In this document: positions 29,501 to 37,163 of the stretch, in pieces
How the letters are laid out: each line of letters begins with the position of its first letter
How positions within the stretch are numbered: position 1 is the first letter of the stretch
Assembly: GCA_958295915.1 (NCBI GenBank)
Contig: OY282381.1
Location: 4,610,722-4,674,721 of the forward strand
DNA length: 64,000 bases
Direction: 5' to 3'
Source: an uncultured Caldilineaceae bacterium
GTDB taxonomy: Bacteria > Chloroflexota > Anaerolineae > Caldilineales > Caldilineaceae
The notes under the pieces: model-generated
What the model was told of the DNA's origin: nothing
What the model saw: the letters and a program-made list of their open reading frames with translations, nothing else
The model's database searches: none
Made by a program: the position numbers and the translations under genes

Positions 29501-29790
29501 CGACCCTGACGCCAGAGCTGGAGCTGGAAGGGCACGCGCGCGAACTGGTGCGCCGCATTCAGCAACTCCGTAAGGACGCCGATTTGGCCATCAGTGACCG
29601 CATCAGGCTGACGATGCCCGACACGCCGCTGCTGACAACTCTGCTGACCGCCCACCGTGATTACATCCTGGCAGAAACTTTGACGCTGGAGATCGCGTCG
29701 ATTCCGAAATCCGGACCCGTCGCCGACGGAGCCAGTGCGACATTCCCTCTGGGCGCTGAGAAGGTGACCGTCGGCTTGATGAAAGCATAA
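26590..29790 (+). CDS. ileS: Isoleucyl-tRNA synthetase, type 2, with altered HIGH motif
   Basis: 1066-residue class Ia synthetase. After a short N-terminus, PTANGRPGIHHVLARA occupies the HIGH position. Aligned to the usual HxGH, it reads GIHH, so the first His and the Gly are swapped. The KMSKS loop is DGSKMSKSKGNIVSPWQ. The CP1 editing domain contains LAWTTTPWTLPGN and the conserved AFGADDL, and DQTRGWFYTL precedes the KMSKS region. Length and the long C-terminal domain fit the eukaryote-like IleRS2 clade, which is intrinsically mupirocin-resistant; the GxHH variant is reported as a hyper-resistance signature. The ATG at 26590 follows gcgaaggtg. It is the last gene of the T-box operon, consistent with control by uncharged tRNA-Ile. 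Confidence 0.96.
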   Translation: MTQILSKMKFNAVPANVSFPEMEEAILQLWHQKEVFQRSMKEREGGPEYVFFEGPPTANGRPGIHHVLARAFKDMFPRYKTMKGFHVLRKGGWDTHGLPVELEVEKQLGLAGKEQIDQYGIAKFNQMCKESVWEYLSDWEALTERMAFWVSLEDAYVTMNNDYIQSLWWILKQLWNKDLLFEGYKVVPYCPRCGTPLSSHELSLGYKEGTVDPSIYVKFAVKNEKNTFLLAWTTTPWTLPGNAALAVGENIEYVKVKDRSGAQLYLAKELTRTVLEPGYELLEEMKGSALVGKEYEPLFRFDSPAEDYAYVIAADFVSTDDGAGIVHIAPAFGADDLAVGQAHGLPILHTVDAAGQFKPEITPWAGVFVKDADPAITADLQARGLLYKAETYEHTYPFCWRCDTPLIYWAKKTWYLRTSDFQERLVALNHAINWVPDHIRAGRFGRWLENNVDWALGRDRYWATPIPIWKSDAPGSAYLECVGSLAELAAKTGQDLNDLDLHRPYVDEITWPAPDGGTMRRVSEVCDVWFDSGSMPVAQWHYPFANQEEWKTYQQADYICEAIDQTRGWFYTLHAVSTLLFDRPAFKNVICLGHILAEDGSKMSKSKGNIVSPWQIFAEHGADATRWYMYTAGPPGNARRFSSNLVAEVKRRFLNTLWNTYSFFVMYANLAPDWSPATNDKEDAAEETRPNAQLESRNSLDRWLLSELNRLVQDVTDAYENYDVTTATRPIADFVDDLSNWYVRLNRRRFWEGDATALRTLHHTLVTLSKLLAPAIPFISDEIYQNLVVAVEPGEPDSVHLATWPLADESVIDAHLRADMKLAQKVTTLGRAARETAALKVRQPLQQVVVRTRSEEERAGLERVTEMLLTELNVKELAFADDAGDLVEVEVFPLPRQLGQKYGRGYPVIRKTFAQMDQEELARRFDAGESVAVETDSQRYVVEAEDVEVRRSPKAGLSVAEDGGYLVAVTTTLTPELELEGHARELVRRIQQLRKDADLAISDRIRLTMPDTPLLTTLLTAHRDYILAETLTLEIASIPKSGPVADGASATFPLGAEKVTVGLMKA

Positions 29791-29863
29791 TGGTCGACGC
29801 GGAATCAGGCGCTTGCTCCTGATATTTCGGCATTCCCTCCAGTTCAATACCTGAAGGGCGCTC

Positions 29864-30979
29864 ATGCCTCAGATGGTAGTTGTGGACAGAGCGATGAAGC
29901 GTTGGTGGTCGCGGTTTGTGGGTCTGCTGGTGTTTGGCCTATTCATATTGGCCGCCGCACTGACCGCAGAAATCGCATTGCGTCTGCTGATGAAGGAACG
30001 GATCCATCTGTTCCCTCAGTTTCATGATGCAGCGACATACGGCGAATTCACCATTAGACGATACAGACCAGGCATAACCTTCTGGCATAGAACTATCGAT
30101 GGCCATTGGTATTTCAAGATAAACAACAAGGGCTTCAGAGATTCCGAAGACTATTCCCTTGAAAAATCAGGGGATATTGTACGCGTTTTGACGCTCGGCG
30201 ATTCGCATACATCGGGATATGAAGTCCGCCAGTCATTTTCCTACCCCGAGCTTATCAGCCGCTCTCTGAAGGTATACGGGATCCAAGCCCAGACGCTCAA
30301 TGCCGCAATTTCCGATTTTGGTACGGCGGAACAGCTTGTATTCTTAGAAAATGAAGGCATCAGGTACAAACCAGATTTTGTCGTAGTTGGATTCTACGCC
30401 AATGACCTTCAAGATAACATCAAAGCAAATCTGTTCCGCCTTCAAGATGGCGAATTAATGGTCGCAAAGACGACCTACACACCCCGTATATTCGCGTACA
30501 AGAGAATCGCTGCCGTTGACATATTTAGATGGATAAGCCAGAATTCCCACTTATATTCATTTCTGATTAACACGGCCTATGACTTTGCCAATCGCGCCTT
30601 AGTAGTATCCGACCGCCTTCGGCTTCAAACAGAGCCTGCAGCCGCCACCGACGACGTCGCAGAGTACGAGAATGCCCTCATGCGCGCTTTACTCAGACGT
30701 ATGTATAGTTTCTGTCACGCGCGTGGAGTGAAGCTCATCGTTGTCGATATTCCACGTGTAACGACCGCAGACGAACAGATTCGTTCCTCCATTCCCGAGG
30801 CGCTGTATTCTGATTTCGAACAGAATTCTGACGTGCTCTTACATAGTTGGGATATCTTCGCATCCTTCGCCGACGACCCGACAATGCTGCATCGATTGCA
30901 TGGACAACGCCATATATCAGAAGCCGCCCATGCGGCAATCGCTGAGGCTGTGGCAGGCGCGCTGAATAGGGCGCGCTGA
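29864..30979 (+). CDS. Membrane-anchored SGNH/GDSL-type hydrolase
   Basis: 371 residues. A hydrophobic segment at about residues 17-38 (FVGLLVFGLFILAAALTAEI) is a signal anchor, placing the rest outside the membrane. The SGNH blocks are visible: LTLGDSHTSGYEV (block I, nucleophile Ser), VGFYANDLQDN (Asn of block III) and LHGQRHISEAAH (Asp/His block V, where the usual DxxH appears as GQRH). Such proteins de-acylate or modify cell-surface glycans or lipids. Base composition is visibly lower in GC than its neighbours, which may indicate later acquisition. The ATG at 29864 (after cctgaagggc) is used; an ATG at 29894 (MKRWW) is an alternative. Confidence 0.78.
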   Translation: MPQMVVVDRAMKRWWSRFVGLLVFGLFILAAALTAEIALRLLMKERIHLFPQFHDAATYGEFTIRRYRPGITFWHRTIDGHWYFKINNKGFRDSEDYSLEKSGDIVRVLTLGDSHTSGYEVRQSFSYPELISRSLKVYGIQAQTLNAAISDFGTAEQLVFLENEGIRYKPDFVVVGFYANDLQDNIKANLFRLQDGELMVAKTTYTPRIFAYKRIAAVDIFRWISQNSHLYSFLINTAYDFANRALVVSDRLRLQTEPAAATDDVAEYENALMRALLRRMYSFCHARGVKLIVVDIPRVTTADEQIRSSIPEALYSDFEQNSDVLLHSWDIFASFADDPTMLHRLHGQRHISEAAHAAIAEAVAGALNRAR

Positions 30980-31042
30980 AAACATCCATTCAGGAACCGA
31001 GTAGTGAGATGTGTTCTCTCTCCTCATATAAGGAAGAACCCT

Positions 31043-31447
31043 ATGGCATCCTACCGCTATGAATCAAATCTGCAATATACCCATACGCATGAATGGGCCC
31101 GCCAGGATGCGCCGGCGCTCGTGGTGGTGGGCATCAGCGACCCCGCCCAGGATATGATGAGTGATATCGTCTTCGTCGAGCTACCCGCAGTGGGTGAATC
31201 CGTCTCTGCCGGAGACGCAATTGCCGTCGTCGAATCGGTCAAAGCCGCCGAAGATGTCATCTCCCCGGTCACCGGCACAGTCGTCGCCGTCAACACAGAC
31301 CTGATCGATACACCGGAACTGGTCAACAGCGATCCCTACGGCGCTTGGTTCTTCAAAATCGAATCCGACCCAACCAGCGACGAGGAATTTGAAAAACTGA
31401 TGGACATGGATGCCTACAAAGCGTTCGTTGCAGACGCGGAAGGATAA
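31043..31447 (+). CDS. gcvH: Glycine cleavage system H protein
   Basis: Lipoyl-carrying shuttle protein of the glycine cleavage system, 134 residues. The lipoylated Lys lies in VESVKAAEDVISPVTG, and LVNSDPYGAWFFKIE is the family C-terminal block. The ATG at 31043 follows aaggaag; an in-frame start at 31004 would add 13 unconserved residues. gcvT and gcvP are not in the window, so it is an orphan here. A TAGGGGC-type repeat begins 29 bp after the stop. Confidence 0.95.
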   Translation: MASYRYESNLQYTHTHEWARQDAPALVVVGISDPAQDMMSDIVFVELPAVGESVSAGDAIAVVESVKAAEDVISPVTGTVVAVNTDLIDTPELVNSDPYGAWFFKIESDPTSDEEFEKLMDMDAYKAFVADAEG

Positions 31448-31476
31448 CCCAACGCCTATCTGTTGGCACAGCCAAT

Positions 31477-31539
31477 GTAGGGGCAAATGTAGGGGCAGGC
31501 CTTGTGCCCGCCCTGGACGACCTTTGTGGCCGCCCCTAC
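31477..31539. repeat. TAGGGGC palindromic element, between gcvH and a solute-binding gene
   Basis: GTAGGGGC occurs at 31477-31484 and again at 31489-31496; the inverted partner GCCCCTAC is at 31532-31539. The inner part (aggccttgtgcccgccct) resembles the other copies. The candidate TTG start of the following lipoprotein falls inside the element, so the repeat may supply the first codons. Confidence 0.8.
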
Positions 31540-32765
31540 CGGGTGGGTTGCTGCTGCTGAGCCTGCTGTTGACCGGATGCCGGGGAATTAGCCTACCGGC
31601 TCTCCCCTTTTTTCAACCGGCCGAAACGCCCACCGAAACGGCTCGAAACCTTCGATTGCTGCTTCCGGAAGAGGGCGCGCTGACCGCAGCTTTACGCGAG
31701 CAGGTAGCTGCCTGGGCCGCTGACAGGGATATGCGGGTCGATCTGTTCACCGCAGCCGCATACAGCCAAGAACTCCGCAATCGTCTCGACCCGCCGGACC
31801 TGTTCATCGTTAGCGGCTTCACATTTCCAGATCTGGCCGCCGACGGGTTTCTGGCCCCAGCAGCGGAGGATACTCTCGACCCGGAGGGGTATCCCCCGCA
31901 TCTGGCGGCAGCTTTCATCTGGAAAGGCGTCCGCTACTGCTTGCCTCGAGAGGTGCGAACGCTGGCGCTGGTCTATGACAGCGCCGGGCTGGCGGCGACG
32001 GAACAGCTTCCGCCGACAGACTGGGAAACGCTGCAGTCCGTTGCCGTAGCGCAAACAGACTTGAACAGTGGTCGGTTCGGGTTTATCGAATCACCTGACC
32101 TTTCTCGTTGGCTGCCGTTTCTATACGGCGCCGGTGGCGCGCTTATCGACGAAAACGGGCGCATGGCCCTGAAATCCCCCGCAGCCGCTACAGCGTTGGA
32201 CCTGTATATTCAGCTATTTCGGGATAACTTCGCCGGCCATCCGGGCGAATCGAACAGCGCTTGGGCCGGGGAGGTGTTGGGCAAAGGCAAAGGCGGCATG
32301 ACCATTGAGGGCAATTGGGTTGTTCCCTATTTCGCCGCAGAATTTCCAACATTTCGTTACGGTGTCGCGCCCTTACCCGTAGGACCAGCGCGCCTGAACC
32401 CGTCGCTGGCCTTTACAAGTTGCTATGCCGTCTCCGCCCAATCGCAGCAAACAGCGGAAGCCTTCGCCCTGGCGACCTTCCTGAACAGCCCGAAGGTGGT
32501 GCGCAGCCTCCCGAACGATGGGGGTTGGATGCCCGCCCAAACCGCTCTGCGGAAAGAATGGCAACAAGATTTCCCGCATCTTGCCGCCTTTGCCGAAGCG
32601 GTGCCCCAGGCCCGGGTCTGGCAGCTTCCAGTCGGTTTCGACCTGTTTCTGCGTAGCTTCAACCGGGGGATGGTTCAACTGTTCGCCGCCGAAATCGAAG
32701 CTGCGAATCTGTTAGCCGAAATGCAACGCGTGGGAGAAGGAATCGCAATTGATGAACTTCGCTGA
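31524..32765 (+). CDS. Extracellular solute-binding lipoprotein (sugar ABC type), orphan
   Basis: A bacterial type-1 periplasmic-binding-like lipoprotein, probably for sugars. The lipobox is LLTGC, preceded by the hydrophobic LLLLSLL. Later blocks are LALVYDSAGL, WLPFLYGAGGALIDENG, GKGKGGMTIEGNWVVPYF, YGVAPLPVGPARLN and LNSPKVVRSLPNDGGWMPA, typical of family-1 sugar-binding proteins. The start is uncertain: the frame is open upstream into gcvH (to 31410), but the only in-frame start that places the hydrophobic core at the N-terminus is TTG at 31524, inside a TAGGGGC repeat. No permease or ATPase gene accompanies it. It overlaps the SDR gene at 32752 by 14 bp, suggesting coupling. Confidence 0.78.
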   Translation: MWPPLPGGLLLLSLLLTGCRGISLPALPFFQPAETPTETARNLRLLLPEEGALTAALREQVAAWAADRDMRVDLFTAAAYSQELRNRLDPPDLFIVSGFTFPDLAADGFLAPAAEDTLDPEGYPPHLAAAFIWKGVRYCLPREVRTLALVYDSAGLAATEQLPPTDWETLQSVAVAQTDLNSGRFGFIESPDLSRWLPFLYGAGGALIDENGRMALKSPAAATALDLYIQLFRDNFAGHPGESNSAWAGEVLGKGKGGMTIEGNWVVPYFAAEFPTFRYGVAPLPVGPARLNPSLAFTSCYAVSAQSQQTAEAFALATFLNSPKVVRSLPNDGGWMPAQTALRKEWQQDFPHLAAFAEAVPQARVWQLPVGFDLFLRSFNRGMVQLFAAEIEAANLLAEMQRVGEGIAIDELR

Positions 32766-33504
32766 GAAAGTGGCGCTGATCACCGGCGCTGGCTCTGGAA
32801 TTGGCCGGCAGACGGCTTTGCGTTTTGCAGAGATGGGCGCTTCCGTTGTGGTGGCGGATCTGAACGCGGATAGCGGCGAGGAAACCGTGCGTCTTCTGCA
32901 AGAGACCAAGGCCGAAGGACTGTTTGTTGCCTGTGATGTATCGGCCCCGAAGGATGTGGCCAATCTGATGGAACAGACTGCCAACCGCTTTGGCCGTCTC
33001 GATTGCGCTGTCAACAATGCGGGGGTGAGCGGCCCTTGGGAACGCCTCGAATCCTACCCTCGAGATGGTTGGGATAAGGTGTTGGCAGTCAATCTCAGCG
33101 GTGTTTTCTACTGCCTCCAAGAGGAGATCAGACGCATGAGAGAGCAGGAAGCCGGTTGTATCGTCAATATCGCTTCCATCGCCGGCAAACAGGGCCTCCC
33201 CAATCAGGCAGCCTACACAGCTTCCAAACACGGAGTCATTGGCCTTACACGGGTCGCGGCCCAGGAGGTCGCCAAACACAATATTCGGGTCAATGCCGTC
33301 TGTCCAGTCTACACGCGCACGCCGCTTTTCGATCCGCTCATCGTTGACAATCCCCGAAGGGCGGAAAAGATGCTGGAACGTATACCCATGCGCCGTTTTG
33401 GACAAACGCAAGACATCGCCAATGCAATCGTCTGGCTCTGTTCGGAGCAGTCCAGTTTCATGACAGGTCAGGCAGTGAACGTGGACGGCGGCATGACAGC
33501 CTAG
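32752..33504 (+). CDS. Short-chain dehydrogenase/reductase (SDR 1)
   Basis: 250-residue classical SDR with NAD(P) site VALITGAGSGIGRQTALRF, AVNNAGVSGPW, catalytic Ser in NIASIAGKQG and the YxxxK pair in YTASKHG. The C-terminal VNVDGGMTA is the usual dimer-edge motif. The Asp in VVVADLNADSG after strand 2 suggests NAD rather than NADP. The ATG at 32752 follows ggagaaggaatcg and overlaps the end of the solute-binding gene. With the following MaoC hydratase and second SDR it could process hydroxyacyl-CoA or polyol substrates; which one is not clear. Confidence 0.9.
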   Translation: MNFAEKVALITGAGSGIGRQTALRFAEMGASVVVADLNADSGEETVRLLQETKAEGLFVACDVSAPKDVANLMEQTANRFGRLDCAVNNAGVSGPWERLESYPRDGWDKVLAVNLSGVFYCLQEEIRRMREQEAGCIVNIASIAGKQGLPNQAAYTASKHGVIGLTRVAAQEVAKHNIRVNAVCPVYTRTPLFDPLIVDNPRRAEKMLERIPMRRFGQTQDIANAIVWLCSEQSSFMTGQAVNVDGGMTA

Positions 33505-33637
33505 CGAAAGGCAAAAGTCAGAACGAGAAAGCAACTACGGAGAAGCTAACTACGGTTGATGAAACGGCCGGCGCGCACGCCTATTGTATAGTTGCTGGGC
33601 AGACGCAAGACGCCGACCCCACAGCATGGAGCGAACA

Positions 33638-34114
33638 ATGTCACGACAAACGGCGCACACAGATTTGCAATCGAAAATCGGCCTTGAATCCCACGTGAGC
33701 GACTGGTTTCCGCTCACGCAGGAGATGATCAACAGCTTTGCCGATGCCACGCTGGATCACCAGTGGATTCATGTAGACGTGGAACGGGCAGGCCGCGAGT
33801 CGCCTTTCGGCGCGCCGGTCGCCCACGGCTACTTTACCCTATCGCTGATTCCGCACCTGACCGGACAGGTCGAGCCAGACAGACCCCCATACCCCGGCGT
33901 AACTCTCAGCGTCAACTATGGGCTGAACCGGGTGCGCTTTCCCCATCCGCTGGCGGCAGATTCCCGCATCCGCGCACGCACGGAGCTACAATCGGTGGCG
34001 GAAGTGAAAGGCAATGGCCTGCAACTGGTGAATAAAGTCACCATTGAGATCGAAGGTGTGGACAAGCCGGCCTGTGTGGCCGAGACAGTATCGAGACTGT
34101 ATTTTACCGAGTAA
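33638..34114 (+). CDS. MaoC-family (R)-specific enoyl-CoA hydratase-like protein
   Basis: 158-residue hot-dog-fold protein. The hydratase-2 motif is clear: ATLDHQWIHVDVERA (catalytic Asp and His) followed by FGAPVAHGYFTLSL. The family hydrates trans-2-enoyl-CoA to (R)-3-hydroxyacyl-CoA. The ATG at 33638 (MSRQTAHTD) follows ggagcga; in-frame starts at 33584 and 33626 are less well placed. The next gene, an FabG-like SDR, begins 19 bp downstream; together they could catalyse hydration and 3-hydroxyacyl oxidation or reduction. Confidence 0.9.
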   Translation: MSRQTAHTDLQSKIGLESHVSDWFPLTQEMINSFADATLDHQWIHVDVERAGRESPFGAPVAHGYFTLSLIPHLTGQVEPDRPPYPGVTLSVNYGLNRVRFPHPLAADSRIRARTELQSVAEVKGNGLQLVNKVTIEIEGVDKPACVAETVSRLYFTE

Positions 34115-34133
34115 TGGCGCAGGGGTACACCCA

Positions 34134-34970
34134 ATGTACAACGACCAGACCGTCATCATCACCGGCGCGGGCCGGGGGATCGGCGCCAGCGCGGCACAGA
34201 TTTTTGCCCGGTTCGGGGCGAATGTTGTGGTCAATGATCTCGAAGCCGCACGGGCAGAGGAGACAGCCCACGCCATAACACAGGCCGGTAGCCAGGCTAT
34301 CGCTGTGGCTGGCAGCGTCACCGATCCAGACTTTCCCGCCCAATTGATGCAGGCAGCCATCGCAACCTTCGGCCAAATCAATGTTCTTGTCAACAACGCC
34401 GGCTACACCTGGGACGGTATGCTGCATACGATCACCGACCAGCAATGGCAGGCGATCATCGATGTCCACGCCACCGCGCCCTTCCGCATGATCCGGGCCG
34501 TTGCGCCCTATCTGCGCGAGCCGGCCAAAGTGGAGCTGGAATCAGGTACGCCTTTCAGCAACCGCTGTATTGTCAATGTTTCATCCACCTCTGGCCTGCA
34601 CGGGAACATCGGCCAGGCCAACTATGCGACAGGCAAAATGGGCGTTGTCGGCCTGACCAAGACCGTCGCCAAAGAGTGGGGCCGCCTCGGAATCCGCTGC
34701 AATGCCGTCGCCTTCGGCTATATCGACACGCGTCTGACGCGCGCGCAAGAGATCCAGGAAGAGACCATCGAAATCGACGACCACGAAGTGCCGCTAGGCA
34801 TTCCTCAAAAGGTGCGGACGCTGCTGAACCAGGACATGCAACTGCGTATCCCCTTAGGACGCGCAGCGACAGACCAAGAGGCTGGAGCTGGCATTGTCCT
34901 GATTGCATCACCTCTGGCCTCCTACATCACAGGCCATGTGCTGGAGGTCACCGGTGGGATGGGAATTTAG
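34134..34970 (+). CDS. FabG-like short-chain dehydrogenase (SDR 2)
   Basis: 278 residues with TVIITGAGRGIGASAAQIF, VLVNNAGYTWDG, catalytic Ser in NVSSTSGLHG and YATGKMGVVG (YxxxK). A ~30-residue insertion rich in Glu/Asp (EIQEETIEIDDHEVPLG) lies before the C-terminal AGIVLIASPLASYITG and marks it as a distinct FabG-like subgroup. The most likely role is 3-oxoacyl/3-hydroxyacyl-CoA oxidoreduction alongside the MaoC protein upstream. The ATG at 34134 is preceded by gcaggggt; the frame is open further upstream but overlaps maoC. Confidence 0.9.
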   Translation: MYNDQTVIITGAGRGIGASAAQIFARFGANVVVNDLEAARAEETAHAITQAGSQAIAVAGSVTDPDFPAQLMQAAIATFGQINVLVNNAGYTWDGMLHTITDQQWQAIIDVHATAPFRMIRAVAPYLREPAKVELESGTPFSNRCIVNVSSTSGLHGNIGQANYATGKMGVVGLTKTVAKEWGRLGIRCNAVAFGYIDTRLTRAQEIQEETIEIDDHEVPLGIPQKVRTLLNQDMQLRIPLGRAATDQEAGAGIVLIASPLASYITGHVLEVTGGMGI

Positions 34971-35056
34971 CGGACCCCAACCGAAAAAGTGCCTCCCACC
35001 GCACTCTCCAAATCCTTATCTGTTGTTCCCCATCTATACACGAAGGGCTCCGGCCA

Positions 35057-35542
35057 ATGACGACTCGCTCTGTTCTCATTACCGGGGCATCCAGCGGAAT
35101 CGGTCGGGCCTGTGCGTTGCGGATGGATCGCGCCGGCTGGCAGGTTTTCGCCACCGTTCGTAAGGAGAGCGACGCGCGGCAGTTGCAAGGTGACGCCTCA
35201 GATCGGCTGCTCACCATGCGCCTGGACGTGACAGATTCTGCTCAGCTTGCAGATACAGCCCAGATGATTGCCAGGACGGTCGGAGCAGCCGGCCTGCATG
35301 GGCTGGTGAACAACGCAGGGGTAACCGGTGGTGGTCTCCTGGAGTTTATGAACCTCAACGATCTGCGCAGGATTCTGGAGGTCAATGCCATCGCTCAGCT
35401 TGCCGTCACCCAACCGCTGATCCCTCTGTTGCGCCAGGCGCAGGGACGTATTGTGATGATAAGTTCTGAAGCCGGTTTTAGTTCTACACGGGAAGTTCAG
35501 CCTTTGACATTTCTGACAGACCACTACATACTATTCCGATAA
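35057..35542 (+). pseudogene. Truncated short-chain dehydrogenase (SDR 3)
   Basis: Only 161 residues of a classical SDR remain: SVLITGASSGIGRACALRM, GLVNNAGVTGGG and GRIVMISSEAGFSS. The reading frame then departs into an unrelated tail (TREVQPLTFLTDHYILFR) before the YxxxK catalytic pair, so the C-terminal half is missing. The junction near 35485-35500 coincides with sequence that carries the promoter of the binding-protein array, as if the array with its upstream region was joined into this gene. It is unlikely to be catalytically active. Confidence 0.75.
35504..35532 (+). promoter_or_regulatory. Candidate promoter for the binding-protein array and livHMGF
   Basis: TTGACA (35504-35509) and CATACT (35527-35532) are 17 bp apart, about 160 bp before the first binding-protein gene. 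It lies within the unrelated 3' tail of the truncated SDR. Confidence 0.45.
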
Positions 35543-35693
35543 TCGTGATTGCGTGCCGCGGATCTCACTGCCGGAGAGCCCACCAAGTATGACCGTCGTA
35601 CCGCCCCAGATAGCTGGAAGCGAACATCGGTATCCGCAATTCTACTCCTGGTACAACGATATCATATCTGTTTCTACAAGAGGGCATTCCAAA

Positions 35694-37055
35694 ATGATCC
35701 GATCCCTTTCCCCAAAAACGTTCCCCGGCAGAGGCGCGCAAATGTTCCGGACTGTCATTGCGCTGATATTGCCAACACTTGTCTTCGTAGCCTGCGCGCC
35801 TCTGCCGGCAACAGTTGGCGAATCTGCGCCAGCGACAGAACCGCAATCAACCGCAGCGCCGGCCGCAGAAGAAGCAATGACGCCGATCAAAATCGGCGTA
35901 TTGGCCCCTTTCTCCGCGCCAGGCGCGGTGGTCGGCGGCGAGACCTTGCGCGCTGCCATGCTGATCGCCGCCGATGAAATCAACGCCCAAGGCGGGCTGC
36001 TAGGACGACCGCTGGAACTGATCATCGTCGATACCGAAGGTCTGCCAGAGCGCGGCACGGCTGTGACGGAACGGCTCATCAATCAGGATGGCGTCGTAGC
36101 AATCACGGGTGGCTTCCATAGCTCTGTAGGCGTAGCAACCAAGGAAGTGGCCCATGACAACGGCATTCCCATCGTCTTTGTCGAAACCTGGAACGACACC
36201 ATCACCAGCGTCCAGTATCCAGAGGTCTTCCGCCTCGCCCCGCTCAACTCGGAAGTCGGAGCGGCAGACGTGAAGTTCATCCAGTGGCTGCGGGACAAGG
36301 CCGGGGTTTCTATAGAGAAAGTGGTCATCCTTACCGAAAATACCGACTATGGCATTCCAGCGGCAGAAGAGACCACACGGCTGCTGGAAGAGGTGAGCGT
36401 CAGAGCCGTGACCTTCGGTGTGGACATCGGTACCCAGGAGTTCGCCGCTATCATCGAGCGGGTGAAAGCCGAGAACCCGGATATGATTATGACCCTGGCC
36501 ACGGGAGAAGGGGGCTACAATTTCATCCAGCAGGCAGCCGACGCCAGCATCGGCCCCCAGGACGTGCCCATGCTGTGTAATCATATTTCGCTGGAGAGTG
36601 ACGCGTTCTGGAGGAATGTCCCCGACGGCAATTTCTGCTTCGTGCGCCGGATTGGCCCGCCGCCGCAGTTGTACAACGACGTAGCGATCAACTTCCTGAC
36701 CGAGTATCAGGCGCGCACGGGCAAGGAAGCGGCCGAGTCCTTTGCGCTGACGGCCTATGACTCGGTCAGGCTCATCGCCCAAGCGATCAGCGAAGCCGGC
36801 TCTACGGACCCGACCGAGATCATCAACGCCCTGGAGAATATCACCCACGAAGGTTCTTTGGGCACGATCACCTTCCCGATTAATCAGAACAATACACCCG
36901 AACAGGCCGGTCTCGATCCCAAATGGTGGCATCAATTTCCGGATCCAGTCATCACGGTTGTGCAATATCAGGAAGCGGGCCAAGACTCCATCAACGCCAT
37001 ATCCGTCTACCCCGCGTCATATCAGACCGGCGATCCGGTGATCGTCGGGCAGTAG
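35694..37055 (+). CDS. Branched-chain amino acid ABC binding lipoprotein, array copy 1
   Basis: 453-residue LivK/LivJ-type lipoprotein. Signal peptide and lipobox end at LVFVAC; a Thr/Ala/Pro/Glu-rich tether follows, then the binding domain from PIKIGVLAPFSAPGAVVGG. The start is set at the ATG at 35694 by comparison with the other copies, although an in-frame start lies upstream at 35553; acaagaggg precedes it. Copy 1 differs most in the signal peptide (MIRSLSPKTFPGRG). Presumed ligand loops read GGFHSSVG, VFVETWNDT, ATGEGGYNF and LCNHISLES. Exported ligand would be handed to LivHMGF encoded downstream. Confidence 0.93.
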   Translation: MIRSLSPKTFPGRGAQMFRTVIALILPTLVFVACAPLPATVGESAPATEPQSTAAPAAEEAMTPIKIGVLAPFSAPGAVVGGETLRAAMLIAADEINAQGGLLGRPLELIIVDTEGLPERGTAVTERLINQDGVVAITGGFHSSVGVATKEVAHDNGIPIVFVETWNDTITSVQYPEVFRLAPLNSEVGAADVKFIQWLRDKAGVSIEKVVILTENTDYGIPAAEETTRLLEEVSVRAVTFGVDIGTQEFAAIIERVKAENPDMIMTLATGEGGYNFIQQAADASIGPQDVPMLCNHISLESDAFWRNVPDGNFCFVRRIGPPPQLYNDVAINFLTEYQARTGKEAAESFALTAYDSVRLIAQAISEAGSTDPTEIINALENITHEGSLGTITFPINQNNTPEQAGLDPKWWHQFPDPVITVVQYQEAGQDSINAISVYPASYQTGDPVIVGQ

Positions 37056-37163
37056 TGTGAATGGCTCCGCCTCCCATCCGCCGGGCATCGCAGAGCGATT
37101 CAACCGGGATTCTGCGCAATCGAACGGGCCGGTAGTATCCATTTCTACAAGGAGGAATTCTGA

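Noticed and set aside
36000..36983. 327-codon minus-strand open frames recurring in the binding-protein array
   Set aside because: They repeat only because the sense genes repeat. The translations show no signal peptide or family, and copies 3-5 break them into shorter pieces.
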